From CAZOHN01 sp964579325 (GTDB taxonomy: Bacteria > Pseudomonadota > Alphaproteobacteria > Rhodobacterales > Rhodobacteraceae), in contig CAZOHN010000204.1 in assembly GCA_964579325.1 (NCBI GenBank), positions 1-6,422 of the forward strand: a DNA stretch of 6,422 bases, given 5' to 3'. The notes beneath the pieces were generated by a model that was not told where the DNA came from, did no database searches, and worked only from the letters and a program-made list of their open reading frames with translations. Of this stretch, positions 5,700 to 6,422 are shown piece after piece. Numbering within the stretch: position 1 is the stretch's first letter; each line of letters begins with the position of its first letter. The translations under genes and the position numbers were made by a program.

Positions 5700-6016
5700 C
5701 GTCCGTCTCCCTCGAGTTCGGTCTTGAGGTCGTGCAGCAGCCTGAGCCGCTGGACCTCGAACTTCCGCACCCAGCGCTCGTAGACCTCGTGCAGCGGCAC
5801 GGGGTTGATGAAATGCAGCTTCTCCCGGCCACGTCGGACCGTGGTCACGAGGTTGGCCGCCTCGAGCAACTCGAGATGCTGGGTGGCGGATTGCCGGGTC
5901 ATCTCGAGGTTCTCGCAGAGCTGGCCGAGGGTCTGCCCGTTCTTCTCGCAGAGCAGGTCGAGCAGCCGTCGGCGGGTCGGGTCGCCCAGTGCCTTGAAGA
6001 CCTTGTCGGAGTGCAT
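5696..6016 (-). CDS. ArsR/SmtB-family winged-helix repressor
   Basis: A 106-residue dimeric transcription regulator. The N-terminal FKALGDPTRRRLLDLL (7-22) is the family hallmark; the helix-turn-helix spans about 29-54, with recognition helix TRQSATQHLELLEAANLV (40-57), and the wing follows (TVRRGREKLHFINP, 59-72). The arsenic/cadmium ELCVCDL motif is absent: the region reads QLCENLE with Cys23 and Cys34 as the only cysteines, so a classical thiol metal site is unlikely and an organic or other inducer is plausible. A strong palindrome in its own promoter suggests autoregulation. The start at 6016 is chosen because the conserved first helix begins at once; AGGAAG lies 12 bases upstream (6034-6029), a longer spacing than usual. 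It heads the probable operon with the SRPBCC and GFA genes. Confidence 0.93.
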   Translation of the reverse strand: MHSDKVFKALGDPTRRRLLDLLCEKNGQTLGQLCENLEMTRQSATQHLELLEAANLVTTVRRGREKLHFINPVPLHEVYERWVRKFEVQRLRLLHDLKTELEGDGR

Positions 6017-6042
6017 TGGGTCAGCCCGCTTCCTGAGGTCGA

Positions 6043-6070
6043 GTTATGCAGGTAAATACCTGCATGTCAA
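6043..6070 (-). promoter_or_regulatory. Sigma-70-type promoter for arsR
   Basis: A consensus -35 TTGACA (6070-6065) and a -10-like CATAAC (6048-6043, 4 of 6 matches to TATAAT) are separated by 16 bases. Transcription should begin near 6036, giving a leader of about 20 bases. The strong -35 with an embedded operator fits a repressor-controlled promoter. Confidence 0.65.
6046..6065 (-). promoter_or_regulatory. Palindromic operator in the arsR-SRPBCC-GFA promoter
   Basis: ATGCAGGTA and TACCTGCAT form a perfect 9+9 base inverted repeat with a two-base AA centre, 30 bases upstream of the arsR start codon. It fills the spacer between the predicted -35 and -10, so a bound dimer would block RNA polymerase. 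Length and symmetry suit an ArsR-family dimer. Binding by this ArsR is inferred. Confidence 0.75.
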
Positions 6071-6148
6071 GCCGCGAAATGCACGCGGGCAGCACCCTTG
6101 CGGGGCGGCCGGTTCGGGGTCGGTGGCGGAGACGATCCGCTTGCCGCC

Positions 6149-6422
6149 TCAGAAGAACGCCTGCAGGCCGGTCTGGGCGCGGCCGAGGATAAGGGCGTGG
6201 ACGTCGTGGGTGCCCTCGTAGGTGTTCACCGTCTCGAGGTTCGCCATGTGGCGGAACACCTGGTAGTCCTCCTGGATGCCGTTGCCGCCGTGCATGTCGC
6301 GGGCGTGGCGGGCGATATCGAGGGCCTTGCCGCAGTTGTTGCGCTTGATGAGGGAGATCATCTCGGGTGCGGCGCGGCCTTCGTCCATCAGGCGGCCGAC
6401 GCGGAGCGAGGCCTGCAGGCCG
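6149..6422 (-). CDS. gcdH: Glutaryl-CoA dehydrogenase, C-terminal fragment (5' end outside window)
   Basis: The frame runs off the right edge and gives 90 residues before the stop, about the last fifth to quarter of a protein normally near 400 residues. GcdH is an FAD-dependent acyl-CoA dehydrogenase that oxidises and decarboxylates glutaryl-CoA to crotonyl-CoA in lysine and tryptophan breakdown. The fragment has GLQASLRVGRLMDEGR, MISLIKRNNCGKALDIAR, the ARDMHGGNGI turn and NTYEGTHDVHALILGR; the glutamate of TYEGT (fragment residue 69) corresponds to the catalytic base (Glu370 in the human enzyme). These segments distinguish GcdH from short-chain acyl-CoA dehydrogenases. The gene reads toward the arsR operon with about 130 bases between; no strong terminator is seen there, only a small GCGGA/TCCGC hairpin near 6125-6140, so some read-through is possible. 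Confidence 0.95.
   Translation of the reverse strand, partial: GLQASLRVGRLMDEGRAAPEMISLIKRNNCGKALDIARHARDMHGGNGIQEDYQVFRHMANLETVNTYEGTHDVHALILGRAQTGLQAFF

Noticed and set aside
5696..6016. ArsR protein as an arsenic or cadmium sensor
   Set aside because: The ELCVCD-type cysteine pair is missing and there are no metal resistance genes beside it.

Overview
The window looks like chromosomal DNA of a GC-rich alphaproteobacterium, most likely in the Rhodobacteraceae (Roseobacter/Paracoccus type). This rests on third-position G/C bias, the style of the urease and glutaryl-CoA dehydrogenase proteins, an RcnR/DmeR-DmeF metal efflux pair, and a conserved roseobacter-type protein often mislabelled as PAPS reductase. 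The genus is inference. Nothing points to a phage, transposon, CRISPR array or RNA gene.

Layout. Bases 1-346 (+) are the C-terminal half of ureG, the urease nickel-insertion GTPase and usually a late gene of a urease operon. Bases 357-1268 (-) hold a conserved protein with an alpha/beta-hydrolase-like elbow that lacks a serine at the usual nucleophile position. After a divergent spacer comes a complete di-heme cytochrome c peroxidase (1553-2599, +) with a signal peptide and all expected haem ligands. It is preceded by a near-consensus FNR/Anr-type box (1468-1481) spaced as in a class II activated promoter, so expression under low oxygen is predicted. A GC-rich hairpin follows the gene.

Bases 2782-4169 (-) are a two-gene dmeRF operon: an RcnR/CsoR-family nickel/cobalt sensor with all four RcnR metal ligands (H3, C35, H60, H64), overlapping by 4 bases a cation diffusion facilitator with a very histidine-rich cytoplasmic loop. 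The likely operator covers the promoter and touches the dmeR start codon, leaving no room for a Shine-Dalgarno site. With ureG nearby, two of the loci concern nickel (urease assembly and Ni/Co efflux), though they are separated and probably regulated separately.

Bases 4170-4771 carry no recognisable gene. They contain the dmeR operator, back-to-back GC hairpins, a few CCCRTGGG palindromes and a degenerate 14-base tandem repeat (about 4590-4687).

Bases 4772-6016 (-) are a probable three-gene operon: an ArsR-family winged-helix repressor, an SRPBCC/AHSA1 protein (4-base overlap), and a GFA-family zinc protein 46 bases further on. A perfect 9+9 base palindrome lies between the -35 and -10 elements of its promoter. 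The inducer and function are unknown; this is the best candidate in the window for an undescribed small system, though each family is well known. Bases 6149-6422 (-) are the C-terminal end of glutaryl-CoA dehydrogenase (lysine/tryptophan catabolism), with its catalytic glutamate.
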